Shown: piece after piece, positions 15,835 to 23,187 of the stretch | Position numbering within the stretch: position 1 is the first letter of the stretch | Layout: every line of letters starts with the position of its first letter | NCBI GenBank assembly: GCA_050008495.1 | Contig: JBEKMN010000009.1 | Span: forward strand, 56,547 to 120,546 | Length of the DNA: 64,000 nucleotides | Reading direction: 5' to 3' | DNA from: CAVROP01 sp050008495 | GTDB taxonomy: Bacteria; Acidobacteriota; Terriglobia; UBA7540 | Position numbers and translations under genes: made by a program | The notes under the pieces: generated by a model | The model's input: only the letters and a program-made list of their open reading frames with translations | Told to the model about the DNA's origin: nothing | Database searches by the model: none

Positions 15835-18330
15835 TTACTCGTGCCGCAACGCCACTATCGGATCCACCTTGGTGGCCCGGCGGGCGGGAAGATAACTGGC
15901 CAGCAGCGCCGCCAGACCGAGCAGCAATGCGACCGCCAGGAGCGTGAGCGGATCAGTCGGGCTTACGCCGAACAGCAGCGACTGCATGGCGCGAGTCAGC
16001 ACGAGAGCGCCGGCAATCCCAATCGCCAGGCCGACTGCCGTGGTCAGCATTCCCTGCCTGAGTACAAGACGCAGGACATGCGGCGCACTCGCCCCCAGCG
16101 CCATTCGAACCCCAAGCTCGTGGGTCCGCCTTGCCACGGAATAGGCCATCACTCCGTAGATGCCCGCTACGGCCAGCAGCAGCGCTGTAGCGGCGAAGAC
16201 GCCCACCAGAGTCAGGTTGAAGCGGCGCGTGGCAAGCGACGCGGAAAAGATATCCTGGAAAGCCTGGAAACGCGGCGCGACGTCGGGCGCCAGGTCTTGC
16301 ACCACGCGACGAACGTTCGCCACGAGCGAACCGGGCGGCGTAGCCGCGCGCATCACGACGTTGAAGTCACGCCCGCCACGCAGACGTTGACGGTAGTTGA
16401 CGTACACCGTGGGCTCAGGAGGCTTCTCGAGGCTCCGGTAGTGCGCGTCGGCGACAACACCCACCACGGTGAGCAGGCGCATGTCGCCATCCATGTTGCC
16501 AAACTCGATAGTCCGCCCCAGGGGGTCCCGGTTGGGCCAAGTGGCGCGCGCCATCGATTGGCTGACCACCGCGGCGTGAGGCGCATCGGGGCCGTCGCGC
16601 TCGTCAAACAAGCGTCCGCTCAGCAGCGGAATAGCGAGGGCCTTGAAATAACCTTCGCTCGCGACGCAGTAATCTGAGCTGCCGCCCGGAGTGGTTGTCC
16701 AGAGGCGCTCGAAGCGGGCTTGGTCTTCCGGCTTATTCGGGTCGAACTGAGGCTCGCGGTCGAGCAGGAGAAATTTGCCGTCGGCACAATCGCCCGCTTC
16801 GCCGAGAGGCAGATTCGAGACCCCACCGACTTCTTCGACGCCAGGAATCGAGCGCAAGCGGTCGAAAAGACGGTTTATAAAGATGCCTGGCTTGGTGTCT
16901 TTGATCGATTCCGCGACGGCGGCCATCGAAGTGGGCTGTGAGCCCGGAACCTCAAGCTCCATCGTTACTATGTTCGCGGTGCGGAAGCCAGGATTGACGG
17001 AGAGCACGCGGAGCAAGCTGCGACCCAGCAATGCGGCGCCGGCGAGCAGCACTAACGTCACGGCCACCTGGGCCCCAACCAGACCGCGGGCCAGGCGATG
17101 CGAAGCGATCGAGCCGGAGGTTCCACGACCTCCTTCAGCCAACGCCGCCTGCGGATCGGTTGCCGTCGCCCGGAGGGCCGTCAGCACTCCCAGTCCGACC
17201 GCCACGAGAACGCAAAGTCCCAGCGCGAACGCCAACACGGGCAGATTGATCGAAACTTCGTCGAGCCGCGGCAAGCTGGGCGGGGCGAGCGCCAGCAGGG
17301 TGTCTACGCCCCAGCGCGCCAGCAGTACGCCCAGCGCGCTACCGGTCAGCGACAGCAAGAGTGATTCCGCCAGGAACTGGCGGACCAAGCGTGCTCGCCC
17401 CGCACCTAGCGCGGCGCGGACAGCCAGTTCCCGTTGGCGTTCCGCGGCCCGCGCCAGCGACAGGTTCGCCACGTTGGCGCACGCCACCAGCAGCAGAAAG
17501 CCGACCGACGCCAGCAGGATCAGCAGCGCGGGGCGGATACTGGTGGTCAGCGCGGCTCGCAGCGGCATGACGCTGGCGTCCCTCATATCGATTTCGGGCT
17601 TGTACTGCTGGTAGAGGCCGTACGCGAGCGTGGAAAGCTCACTGCGTGCCCCCGCCAGGCTCACGCCGCCGCGTAGGCGCGCCACCGCCATCGCCCAATT
17701 GTGCGAGGTGCGGCTGGGCGTCTCGCCCCAGAGTTCTGCCGGAGTCCAGAGGTCGCTGCGAGCGGGGAAGCCGAACTCGGGCGGCATCACACCCACTACG
17801 GCGACGCTCCGGTTCTCCATTCTAAGCTCAAGCTGGGAGAGATCGGTCGTGCTGCCCAGGTGCTCCTGCCAATAGCCGTAGCTGGCGATCGCTGCCGGCC
17901 TGCCACCCTCGTGCAGTTCCTCGTTGGTGAAAGTGCGGCCGAGCATCGGCGCCACGCCCATGACGTGGAAGAAGTCGCGCGAAACGCTGGCGACACCCAC
18001 CCGCGACGATACGGAGCCGCTGGAAACCGTTATGTCCCAGCTCGACAACTTCGCCATGCCCACGAAACTGCGGTTCGCGGCGCGCAAGTCGTCAAAGTTG
18101 GGGTCTGTGAATTGCATCAGGTGGCCGTCGGCAGCTACCTCCTTGATGCTCACGAGCTGCTCGGGCTTGGGATAAGGCAGGCTGCGCAGCAACACGCCGT
18201 AAACCACGCTGAAGATGGCGGTAGTGGCGCCGATGCCCAGCGCCAGCGTCAGCACCGCTACGGTCGTGAAGCCGGGATTCTTCACCAGCACTCGCAAGCC
18301 GTAGCGCAAATCGTGAAGCAGAGTGTTCAT
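15835..18330 (-). CDS. ADOP-family ABC permease (ADOP-11)
   Basis: 831 residues from MNTLLHDLRYGLRVL. A longer frame upstream would be translated from heptad-repeat DNA and is rejected. Coupling loops are RELAVRAALGA and HELGVRMALGA. Loop 1 is class I (FGFPARSDLWTP). It is longer than most copies because of extra sequence in extracytoplasmic loop 2 (the GDCADGKFLLLDREPQFDP region), which may mean a different ligand or partner. The C terminus is SYLPARRATKVDP..ALRHE. Upstream lies the vapBC pair on the opposite strand, which interrupts the otherwise tight permease series. Confidence 0.92.
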   Translation of the reverse strand: MNTLLHDLRYGLRVLVKNPGFTTVAVLTLALGIGATTAIFSVVYGVLLRSLPYPKPEQLVSIKEVAADGHLMQFTDPNFDDLRAANRSFVGMAKLSSWDITVSSGSVSSRVGVASVSRDFFHVMGVAPMLGRTFTNEELHEGGRPAAIASYGYWQEHLGSTTDLSQLELRMENRSVAVVGVMPPEFGFPARSDLWTPAELWGETPSRTSHNWAMAVARLRGGVSLAGARSELSTLAYGLYQQYKPEIDMRDASVMPLRAALTTSIRPALLILLASVGFLLLVACANVANLSLARAAERQRELAVRAALGAGRARLVRQFLAESLLLSLTGSALGVLLARWGVDTLLALAPPSLPRLDEVSINLPVLAFALGLCVLVAVGLGVLTALRATATDPQAALAEGGRGTSGSIASHRLARGLVGAQVAVTLVLLAGAALLGRSLLRVLSVNPGFRTANIVTMELEVPGSQPTSMAAVAESIKDTKPGIFINRLFDRLRSIPGVEEVGGVSNLPLGEAGDCADGKFLLLDREPQFDPNKPEDQARFERLWTTTPGGSSDYCVASEGYFKALAIPLLSGRLFDERDGPDAPHAAVVSQSMARATWPNRDPLGRTIEFGNMDGDMRLLTVVGVVADAHYRSLEKPPEPTVYVNYRQRLRGGRDFNVVMRAATPPGSLVANVRRVVQDLAPDVAPRFQAFQDIFSASLATRRFNLTLVGVFAATALLLAVAGIYGVMAYSVARRTHELGVRMALGASAPHVLRLVLRQGMLTTAVGLAIGIAGALVLTRAMQSLLFGVSPTDPLTLLAVALLLGLAALLASYLPARRATKVDPIVALRHE

Positions 18331-18350
18331 CAGCGTCTCCCTGTTCGAGA

Positions 18351-18410
18351 AGTGGCTAGTGCTTAGTGCCCAGTGGCTAACCGTGCCTCTAGCCACCGGG
18401 CACTCCCTCG
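18351..18410. repeat. Heptad-period repeat upstream of ADOP-11
   Basis: Units AGTGGCT, AGTGCTT, AGTGCCC, AGTGGCT (period 7) are followed by a partial inverted arm (AGCCACC, GGCACTC). It adjoins the vapBC promoter. Confidence 0.7.
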
Positions 18411-18417
18411 ACTACTC

Positions 18418-18446
18418 TTGACATATTTCCATACAGGCGATATGGT
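18418..18446 (+). promoter_or_regulatory. Sigma-70-type promoter with overlapping palindromic operator (vapBC)
   Basis: -35 TTGACA (18418-18423), a 17-bp spacer and -10 TATGGT (18441-18446). The inverted repeat CCATA-N7-TATGG (18429-18445) overlaps the -10 box, and CCATATG follows at about 18450. This is the usual layout for autorepression by a VapB-VapC complex. Confidence 0.7.
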
Positions 18447-18503
18447 TTTCCATATGAGAGCGACCGTCTATACGGGAGAAAGAAAAAAAGGTGAAATCGC
18501 AGT

Positions 18504-18770
18504 ATGAAAACCACTCTGATCATTCCCGACCCGGTCTTTCGCGACCTGAAGCGCAAGGCGGCCGATCGCAAGGAAACGATGTCGGCTCTCGTGACGCAAT
18601 TTCTGGTGCAAGGGTTGCGCGAGAGCCGTAAGCCCAAGCAGCCCTTTTGTTTTCCAACCTTCAGCGCCGGGCCGCCCAAGGTGGACGTCGCGGATCGCGA
18701 AGCCTTGTACGATTTGCTCGACCGCGAGCCCGACGCGCGGCTGTACGGGCGGGCCAGAAAGAAGGGCTGA
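18504..18770 (+). CDS. vapB: VapB-type antitoxin
   Basis: 88-residue protein with an N-terminal ribbon-helix-helix-like DNA-binding segment (KTTLIIPDPVFRDLKRKAADR...SALVTQFLVQGL) and a C-terminal tail (about residues 45-88) expected to wrap the toxin. It is followed after 2 bp by a PIN-domain toxin gene. AAAGGTG precedes the ATG by about 11 bp. The pair is on the plus strand, against the direction of the permease genes on both sides, and has its own promoter, as expected for an inserted toxin-antitoxin module. Confidence 0.85.
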   Translation: MKTTLIIPDPVFRDLKRKAADRKETMSALVTQFLVQGLRESRKPKQPFCFPTFSAGPPKVDVADREALYDLLDREPDARLYGRARKKG

Positions 18771-18772
18771 GG

Positions 18773-19204
18773 GTGTTTGTAGTCGACACCAATCTGCTGA
18801 TCTACGCGGCCATTCGTGAATTCAAGCAACACGATCACGCGGCTAGTCTCCTCACGGACTGGGGGGTCGCCGCCGAGCCGTGGCACATCACCTGGTCCAT
18901 TGTCTACGAATTCATGAGGGTGGTAACTCACCGGGCACCCCTTCCCCGTCCCCTCACGTTCGCCGAAGCCTGGAGCTTCGTTGAAAGCTTGCGTTCGTCC
19001 CAGTCGTTTAGCGTGCTGGTGGAAACAGAACGGCACGCCGGTGTAGTTCGCGAACTCACTCTCGAGTACCCGCGCATCTCCGGCAACCGATTGCACGATC
19101 TTCATATCGCCGCCCTCATGAGGGAGCACGGTGTTGTGGAGATTCGCACCGCTGATGTAGGCTTCCACCAGTTCAAATTCCTCCGGGTCGTGAACCCACT
19201 CTGA
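18773..19204 (+). CDS. vapC: VapC-type PIN-domain toxin
   Basis: 143-residue PIN-domain ribonuclease, usually acting on tRNA or rRNA in this family. The four acidic metal ligands are in place: Asp5 (VVDTNLLIY), Glu46 (IVYEFMRV), Asp109 (RLHDLHIAAL) and Asp128 (RTADVGF), so it looks catalytically intact. The start is GTG at 18773, just past the antitoxin stop, giving the canonical N terminus. Longer frames overlap the antitoxin out of frame. The gene ends immediately before a CGAAATT-type heptad repeat. Confidence 0.88.
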   Translation: MFVVDTNLLIYAAIREFKQHDHAASLLTDWGVAAEPWHITWSIVYEFMRVVTHRAPLPRPLTFAEAWSFVESLRSSQSFSVLVETERHAGVVRELTLEYPRISGNRLHDLHIAALMREHGVVEIRTADVGFHQFKFLRVVNPL

Positions 19205-19317
19205 TTCCGAATCGAAATTCGAAACTCGAAAATCGTTTTACGGCTCGGCTACGGGCCTAGGAAAACGGCGGACCGGCGACTAACCCGCTAACTAACCACT
19301 AGCAACTAGCCACTGCT
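19205..19317. repeat. Two heptad repeat types between vapC and ADOP-10
   Basis: Units CGAAATT/CGAAACT/CGAAAAT at about 19210-19235 adjoin the vapC stop. Units AACCACT/AGCAACT/AGCCACT at about 19292-19317 adjoin the ADOP-10 stop. About 50 bp of unremarkable sequence lies between. Confidence 0.7.
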
Positions 19318-21723
19318 TTACTCGTGCCGCAGCACTTCGATGGGATCCACCCGCGTGGCTCGACGCGCGGGCAGGTAGCAGGCCAGCAGAGCAATGACCA
19401 CCGCAGCTACGGCGCCCGTGCCCAGGCAAATTGGGTCGTACGGCTTGACTCCGTAGAGTAAGCCAGCCACGAGGCGGCCGACGCCCACGGCGGCGAACAT
19501 GCCCACCAAAACTCCCGCCAAGGCAAGCCGGAGTCCGCGGAGCAAAAAGTGTCTCTTGAGCTGCTGAAGGCCTGCGCCAAGGGCCAAGCGGATACCGATT
19601 TCGCGCGTGTGGCTTTTCACAATGAATCCAACCACCCCATAAAGACCAATCGCGGCAAGAAAAACTCCCAGCAGGCTTAGGACGGCCATCAATCGAGATT
19701 CGTAGACCAGGTCAAAGGTGGACAAATCGAGCAGACTACGGGCGGTATCGACGCCGACGATGATCAGGGTTGAACGGTAGCTGTGGATTTCCCGCCGCAG
19801 CAGGGAGATCACCGCGTCCGGCTTCTGCGAAACCTCCACGATCAGCGCGCCCCCGTCGTATTGCGACTGCGCGAAGGGCAGATACATGTACGGGGCAGGA
19901 TCCTCGCGCAACCAGTTAGTCTTGGCGTCCTCGGCGACGCCGACGATCAACGTATCCTCCTTACCAATCTCGATGAACTTACCCAGTGCATCGTCGTGCG
20001 GCCAGAAGCGGCGCGCCATGAACCGGCTGACGATGACGACTTTTTGTGACTGGGGACCGTCCGCAAAGGTGAAATCGCGCCCCTCGAGGATATGGGTCCC
20101 GATGGTTTGAAAGTAATTCGGGCCGACAGCGTTCAAATGAATGGGAATGCTCGACTGTCCTTCGGGAAGCTGAAAGCCGGGAATGGAAACCGCCTCGCTC
20201 GCTCCTCCACCCGAGCCGCTCAGCAGCATGCGCATGGCGTAGGTTGTGCGCTTAACTCCCGGCAGGCTCGCAGCGCGCTGCGCGAGGTCGGGCAGGAATT
20301 TCACTCCTTGTGGTCCGGCGACGTTTACGACGACAAGATTTCTGTGCGTATCGAAGCCGGCGGGCAGGTCACGGACTGTAGAGAGACTGCGGAAGAAAAG
20401 CAGCGAGATCGTCATCACCACAACCGAGAGGGCCATTTGACCTACCACGAGCAGATTCCGCGCCGTAAAGCGGCGGCTTCCCCGCACGAGCACCGCCTCT
20501 TCACCTTTGAGGACCCCCGCCAGGCCCACTTTCCAGGCGCGGAAGGCGGGAGTGAGAGTAAACAATACGGTGGCGAGAAGCGCGATGCCGGCGGTGAACC
20601 CAAGTTCCCGCAAGTCAACCCGCATGTCCGGCCCAAGAAAGGAATACGCCGCCGGCATGAGAGCTCTCTGCACGCTCATCAGCCAAGCGGTGAGCGTGAG
20701 GCCGAGGGCGCCCCCCGCGGCAGAAAGTAATAGGCCTTCAGCCAGGAATTGCCGAAGGAGTTGCCATCGGCCGGCGCCCAAGGCGACCCGGACGGCCGAT
20801 TCCCGCCACCGGGTTTCGGAGCGCGCCAGGAGCAAGCCCGCAATGTTCGAACAAGCGATCAGCAGCACGAGGCCCGGGATTGCCATCACCAGAAGGCTGG
20901 CGAGGAGCATTTTGCGTTCGTCCATCGTTTCGGGACTGAGCTGGTAGGTTCTGCCGCGGTTGGTTTCCGGGTTAATCGCGGCCAAGCTGCGACTGAAGGC
21001 ATCCAGCTCAGCGGAGGCTTGCGTGGGCGTAACCCCGTCCCGCAAGCGAGCCTCGGCTTCATACCACCGATCTCCCCGCTTCGGAGGATGCGCGGAGTCG
21101 AATGCGACGGCGTCAGAGGTCAGGAGCCAGATGTCGGTGGGGACATCCCGCGCGAGCCCCTGGAAATGCGGCGTCGTCACTCCGATTACCGTTGCGGTGT
21201 GACCCGTGAGCTTGATTTCTTTGCCGATGATCCCGGGAACACCTCCCAGGCGGCCTTTCCAAAGCCGATAGCTGATCACCACACCGAGCTGAGACTGGGG
21301 CGTGTTGTCCAGTTCGGGCGCGAAAACACGCCCCAGCAGAGGCTTCACCCCCGTGACTTTGAAATAGTCCGGCGAAACTTCATCCACAAGAACCATGCTG
21401 GACTCATCGAGGGAATTGACGAAGCGGGACTGACGAGAGTAAACCGCCACGCCGGAAAAAGACTTCACCTGCTGGCGAAGGTCCTGGTAATCGGGATAGG
21501 AAAAACCGCTCTCGAAGCCCTGAGGACTCTTGATTTGGAGCTGCACGAGCCGCTCAGGGTTGGCTACGGGAAGAGGGCGCAAGAGGAGGGCGTCCAGCAT
21601 AGTGAAAATCGCTGAGTTGGCGCCGATGCCCAGCGCCAGCGTCAGCACGGCCACGGCGGTGAAGCCAGGGTTCTTCGCCAGCATGCGCAGACCGTAACGC
21701 AAATCTTGAAGAAGAGCATTCAT
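19318..21723 (-). CDS. ADOP-family ABC permease (ADOP-10)
   Basis: 801 residues. Coupling loops are RESAVRVALGA and REIGIRLALGA. Loop 1 is class II (FQGLARDVPTDIWL, followed by HPPKRGDRWYEAEARL). In unit 1 the segment after the domain reads MLLASLLVMAIPGLVLLIACSN, less like its neighbours than the rest of the protein. The C terminus is CYLPARRATRVDPIEVLRHE. A strong AAGGAGG lies 5 bp before ATG 21723. A short chimeric reading frame that begins as a vapC ends across this start codon, so translation could be coupled. Confidence 0.93.
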   Translation of the reverse strand: MNALLQDLRYGLRMLAKNPGFTAVAVLTLALGIGANSAIFTMLDALLLRPLPVANPERLVQLQIKSPQGFESGFSYPDYQDLRQQVKSFSGVAVYSRQSRFVNSLDESSMVLVDEVSPDYFKVTGVKPLLGRVFAPELDNTPQSQLGVVISYRLWKGRLGGVPGIIGKEIKLTGHTATVIGVTTPHFQGLARDVPTDIWLLTSDAVAFDSAHPPKRGDRWYEAEARLRDGVTPTQASAELDAFSRSLAAINPETNRGRTYQLSPETMDERKMLLASLLVMAIPGLVLLIACSNIAGLLLARSETRWRESAVRVALGAGRWQLLRQFLAEGLLLSAAGGALGLTLTAWLMSVQRALMPAAYSFLGPDMRVDLRELGFTAGIALLATVLFTLTPAFRAWKVGLAGVLKGEEAVLVRGSRRFTARNLLVVGQMALSVVVMTISLLFFRSLSTVRDLPAGFDTHRNLVVVNVAGPQGVKFLPDLAQRAASLPGVKRTTYAMRMLLSGSGGGASEAVSIPGFQLPEGQSSIPIHLNAVGPNYFQTIGTHILEGRDFTFADGPQSQKVVIVSRFMARRFWPHDDALGKFIEIGKEDTLIVGVAEDAKTNWLREDPAPYMYLPFAQSQYDGGALIVEVSQKPDAVISLLRREIHSYRSTLIIVGVDTARSLLDLSTFDLVYESRLMAVLSLLGVFLAAIGLYGVVGFIVKSHTREIGIRLALGAGLQQLKRHFLLRGLRLALAGVLVGMFAAVGVGRLVAGLLYGVKPYDPICLGTGAVAAVVIALLACYLPARRATRVDPIEVLRHE

Positions 21724-21815
21724 GATGCCTCCTTACCGGAGAAAAAGCCGCAAGTCGAAGATCGAAACTCGAGAATCGAAATCCGAAATTCGAAACTATC
21801 TAATAGGACTTTCAT
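21720..21815 (-). pseudogene. vapC remnant: seven codons fused to heptad-repeat DNA
   Basis: The antitoxin stop overlaps an ATG (ATGA) that opens the frame MKVLLDS, the standard beginning of VapC proteins (MKVLVDTS). After codon 7 (21795) the frame enters the CGAAATT-type heptad repeat and codes only for repeat-derived residues. It stops at codon 32, overlapping the ADOP-10 start. No other part of a PIN domain is present. The simplest reading is that the toxin gene was deleted with the repeat at the junction. Confidence 0.7.
21745..21794. repeat. Heptad repeat that replaces the body of a vapC
   Basis: Units of CGAAGAT/CGAAACT/CGAGAAT/CGAAATC/CGAAATT (period 7) occupy the space between the ADOP-10 ribosome binding site and the seven surviving vapC codons. 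Confidence 0.75.
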
Positions 21816-22012
21816 GCTCGTTTCCGCCGCTCTCGCTTGTAGTCATACGGTTGGTCGTAGTCAACCGTTCCGAAAAGCGAGAGAATCTGTTGCTTCCGGC
21901 GGTTCACATATTCGTGCAGCGCCGCGTTAACGGCGTCCTTCTTCGTGCGGTGACGCCCCAGCTTTTGGGTCTCGGCAATCAAGCGATCATCAATAGCAAG
22001 GATAGTCGGCAT
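21812..22012 (-). CDS. Orphan VapB-type antitoxin
   Basis: 66 residues from MPTILAIDDRLIAETQKLGRHRTKKDAVNAALHEYVNRR, the N-terminal pattern of VapB antitoxins of the DUF2191 type. It ends in a basic YDYKRERRKRA tail. Longer in-frame starts read through repeat-rich DNA and are rejected. The cognate toxin gene is reduced to seven codons. The module sits between ATPase A and ADOP-10 on the same strand as the exporter genes. An intact antitoxin with no toxin might still bind DNA or block related toxins. Confidence 0.8.
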   Translation of the reverse strand: MPTILAIDDRLIAETQKLGRHRTKKDAVNAALHEYVNRRKQQILSLFGTVDYDQPYDYKRERRKRA

Positions 22013-22309
22013 GGCTTTCTCCACACATTGTTCTACACGATCGATTGTGTAAACGCCAAGCTCCCTTTGCAGATTCTTCTCCAATCCGATAATCGGGAGA
22101 CCGAGCAATCGGGTGATCGGATTATCGGGCGAACAACAGCGCAATCAAGTTTGCACCTTGGATTCACGGCGATAGCGCCTCTCTGCGGATCTCTGGAGGC
22201 GGAGACCCGCGGGGCCGCAGTCGACCGCTCGCCGGGCGCGCAAAACCAGTGCGCCACGATACGAATCGGCTTTTTGTTCACCCGATCACCGGATCACCCG
22301 ATCGCCCGA
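22013..22309. repeat. Intergenic stretch with GATCGGG-type repeats
   Basis: Units such as GATAATCGGG, AATCGGGTGATC (about 22085-22130) and GATCACCGGATCACCCGATCGCCCGA (22275-22308), in short pieces with 8-9 bp period, form an inverted pair around an unrecognised 140-bp centre. No gene is seen. Confidence 0.5.
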
Positions 22310-23053
22310 CTACTTTGTTTCTTCCACGATCTGACCATCGAAGAGGTGGATGGTCCGGTCGGCAAACTCCGCGTAACGCGGATCGTGAGTGACCATGCAG
22401 ATGGTGGCGCCTTCGCGGTGAAGCTCACGCAGCAGGTCCATCACCGCCTCGCCATTCTTCGAGTCCAGGTTGCCGGTGGGCTCGTCCGCCAGCAGAATCG
22501 ACGGCTTCCCAGCCAGTGCGCGAGCCACGGCCACGCGCTGTTGCTGACCCCCGGAGAGTTGCGAGGGATAATGCTTCATGCGATGGGACATGCCTACCCG
22601 CTCGAGCGCTTCGTGGACACGTTGTTTACGCTCGGAGGAAGGCATGCCGCGGTAAGTCAACGGCAACTCTACGTTTTCATAGACGTTCAGGTCGCCGATG
22701 AGATTGAAAGCCTGAAAAATGAACCCAATTTCACGGTTGCGAATCCGGGTGCGTTGCGATAGCGAGAGGTCTTCCACCCCCGTGCCATTCAGGGTGTACT
22801 TGCCATCCGTGGGCGAATCGAGCAGCCCCAGGATCGAAAGCAGGGTGGATTTCCCGCAGCCCGAAGGACCCGCGATGGAAAGGTATTCGCCCTTCTTGAT
22901 CTCCAGGTGGATACCCGAAAGAGCGTGGGTTTCCACTTCTTCGGTGTAAAAGACCTTCGTTACACCTGCCAGTATAATCAGCTCGGCACCATTGGATTTA
23001 CTTCGCTCCGGGTTGCGTGGAGCAGTCGCTTCGACTTCCGAGTTCGATTCCAT
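22310..23053 (-). CDS. ABC transporter ATPase of the MacB/LolD type (ATPase A)
   Basis: 247 residues. The first 25 or so are a hydrophilic extension before the ATPase fold. Walker A is GPSGCGKS, the Q-loop is IFQAFNLI, the signature LSGGQQQRVAVARA, Walker B SILLADEPT, the D-loop NLDS and the switch histidine VTHD. All are canonical for the MacB/LolD/FtsE class that powers mechanotransmission permeases. The start at 23053 is chosen because AAGGAG lies 8 bp upstream. It is placed after ADOP-9 (134-bp gap) and before the orphan antitoxin and ADOP-10. With only two ATPases for thirteen permeases, this protein probably serves several of them. Confidence 0.94.
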   Translation of the reverse strand: MESNSEVEATAPRNPERSKSNGAELIILAGVTKVFYTEEVETHALSGIHLEIKKGEYLSIAGPSGCGKSTLLSILGLLDSPTDGKYTLNGTGVEDLSLSQRTRIRNREIGFIFQAFNLIGDLNVYENVELPLTYRGMPSSERKQRVHEALERVGMSHRMKHYPSQLSGGQQQRVAVARALAGKPSILLADEPTGNLDSKNGEAVMDLLRELHREGATICMVTHDPRYAEFADRTIHLFDGQIVEETK

Positions 23054-23079
23054 CTTTATCTCCTTTTCTAAGCTATCAG

Positions 23080-23187
23080 CCGTCAGCTCAAGGCGAGCTG
23101 GCATACTGCCTTTCAATGAGTTCGGTCGAAAAACATCCTTTCTCTCTATTCCCTGTTTCCTTCAACTTGCCACTTGGCACCTGGCCT
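23080..23187. repeat. Weak heptad repeat between ATPase A and ADOP-9
   Basis: CTATCAG/CCGTCAG units at about 23084-23100 and ACTTGCC/ACTTGGC/ACCTGGC units at 23168-23187 adjoining the ADOP-9 stop. Both have period 7. Confidence 0.5.
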
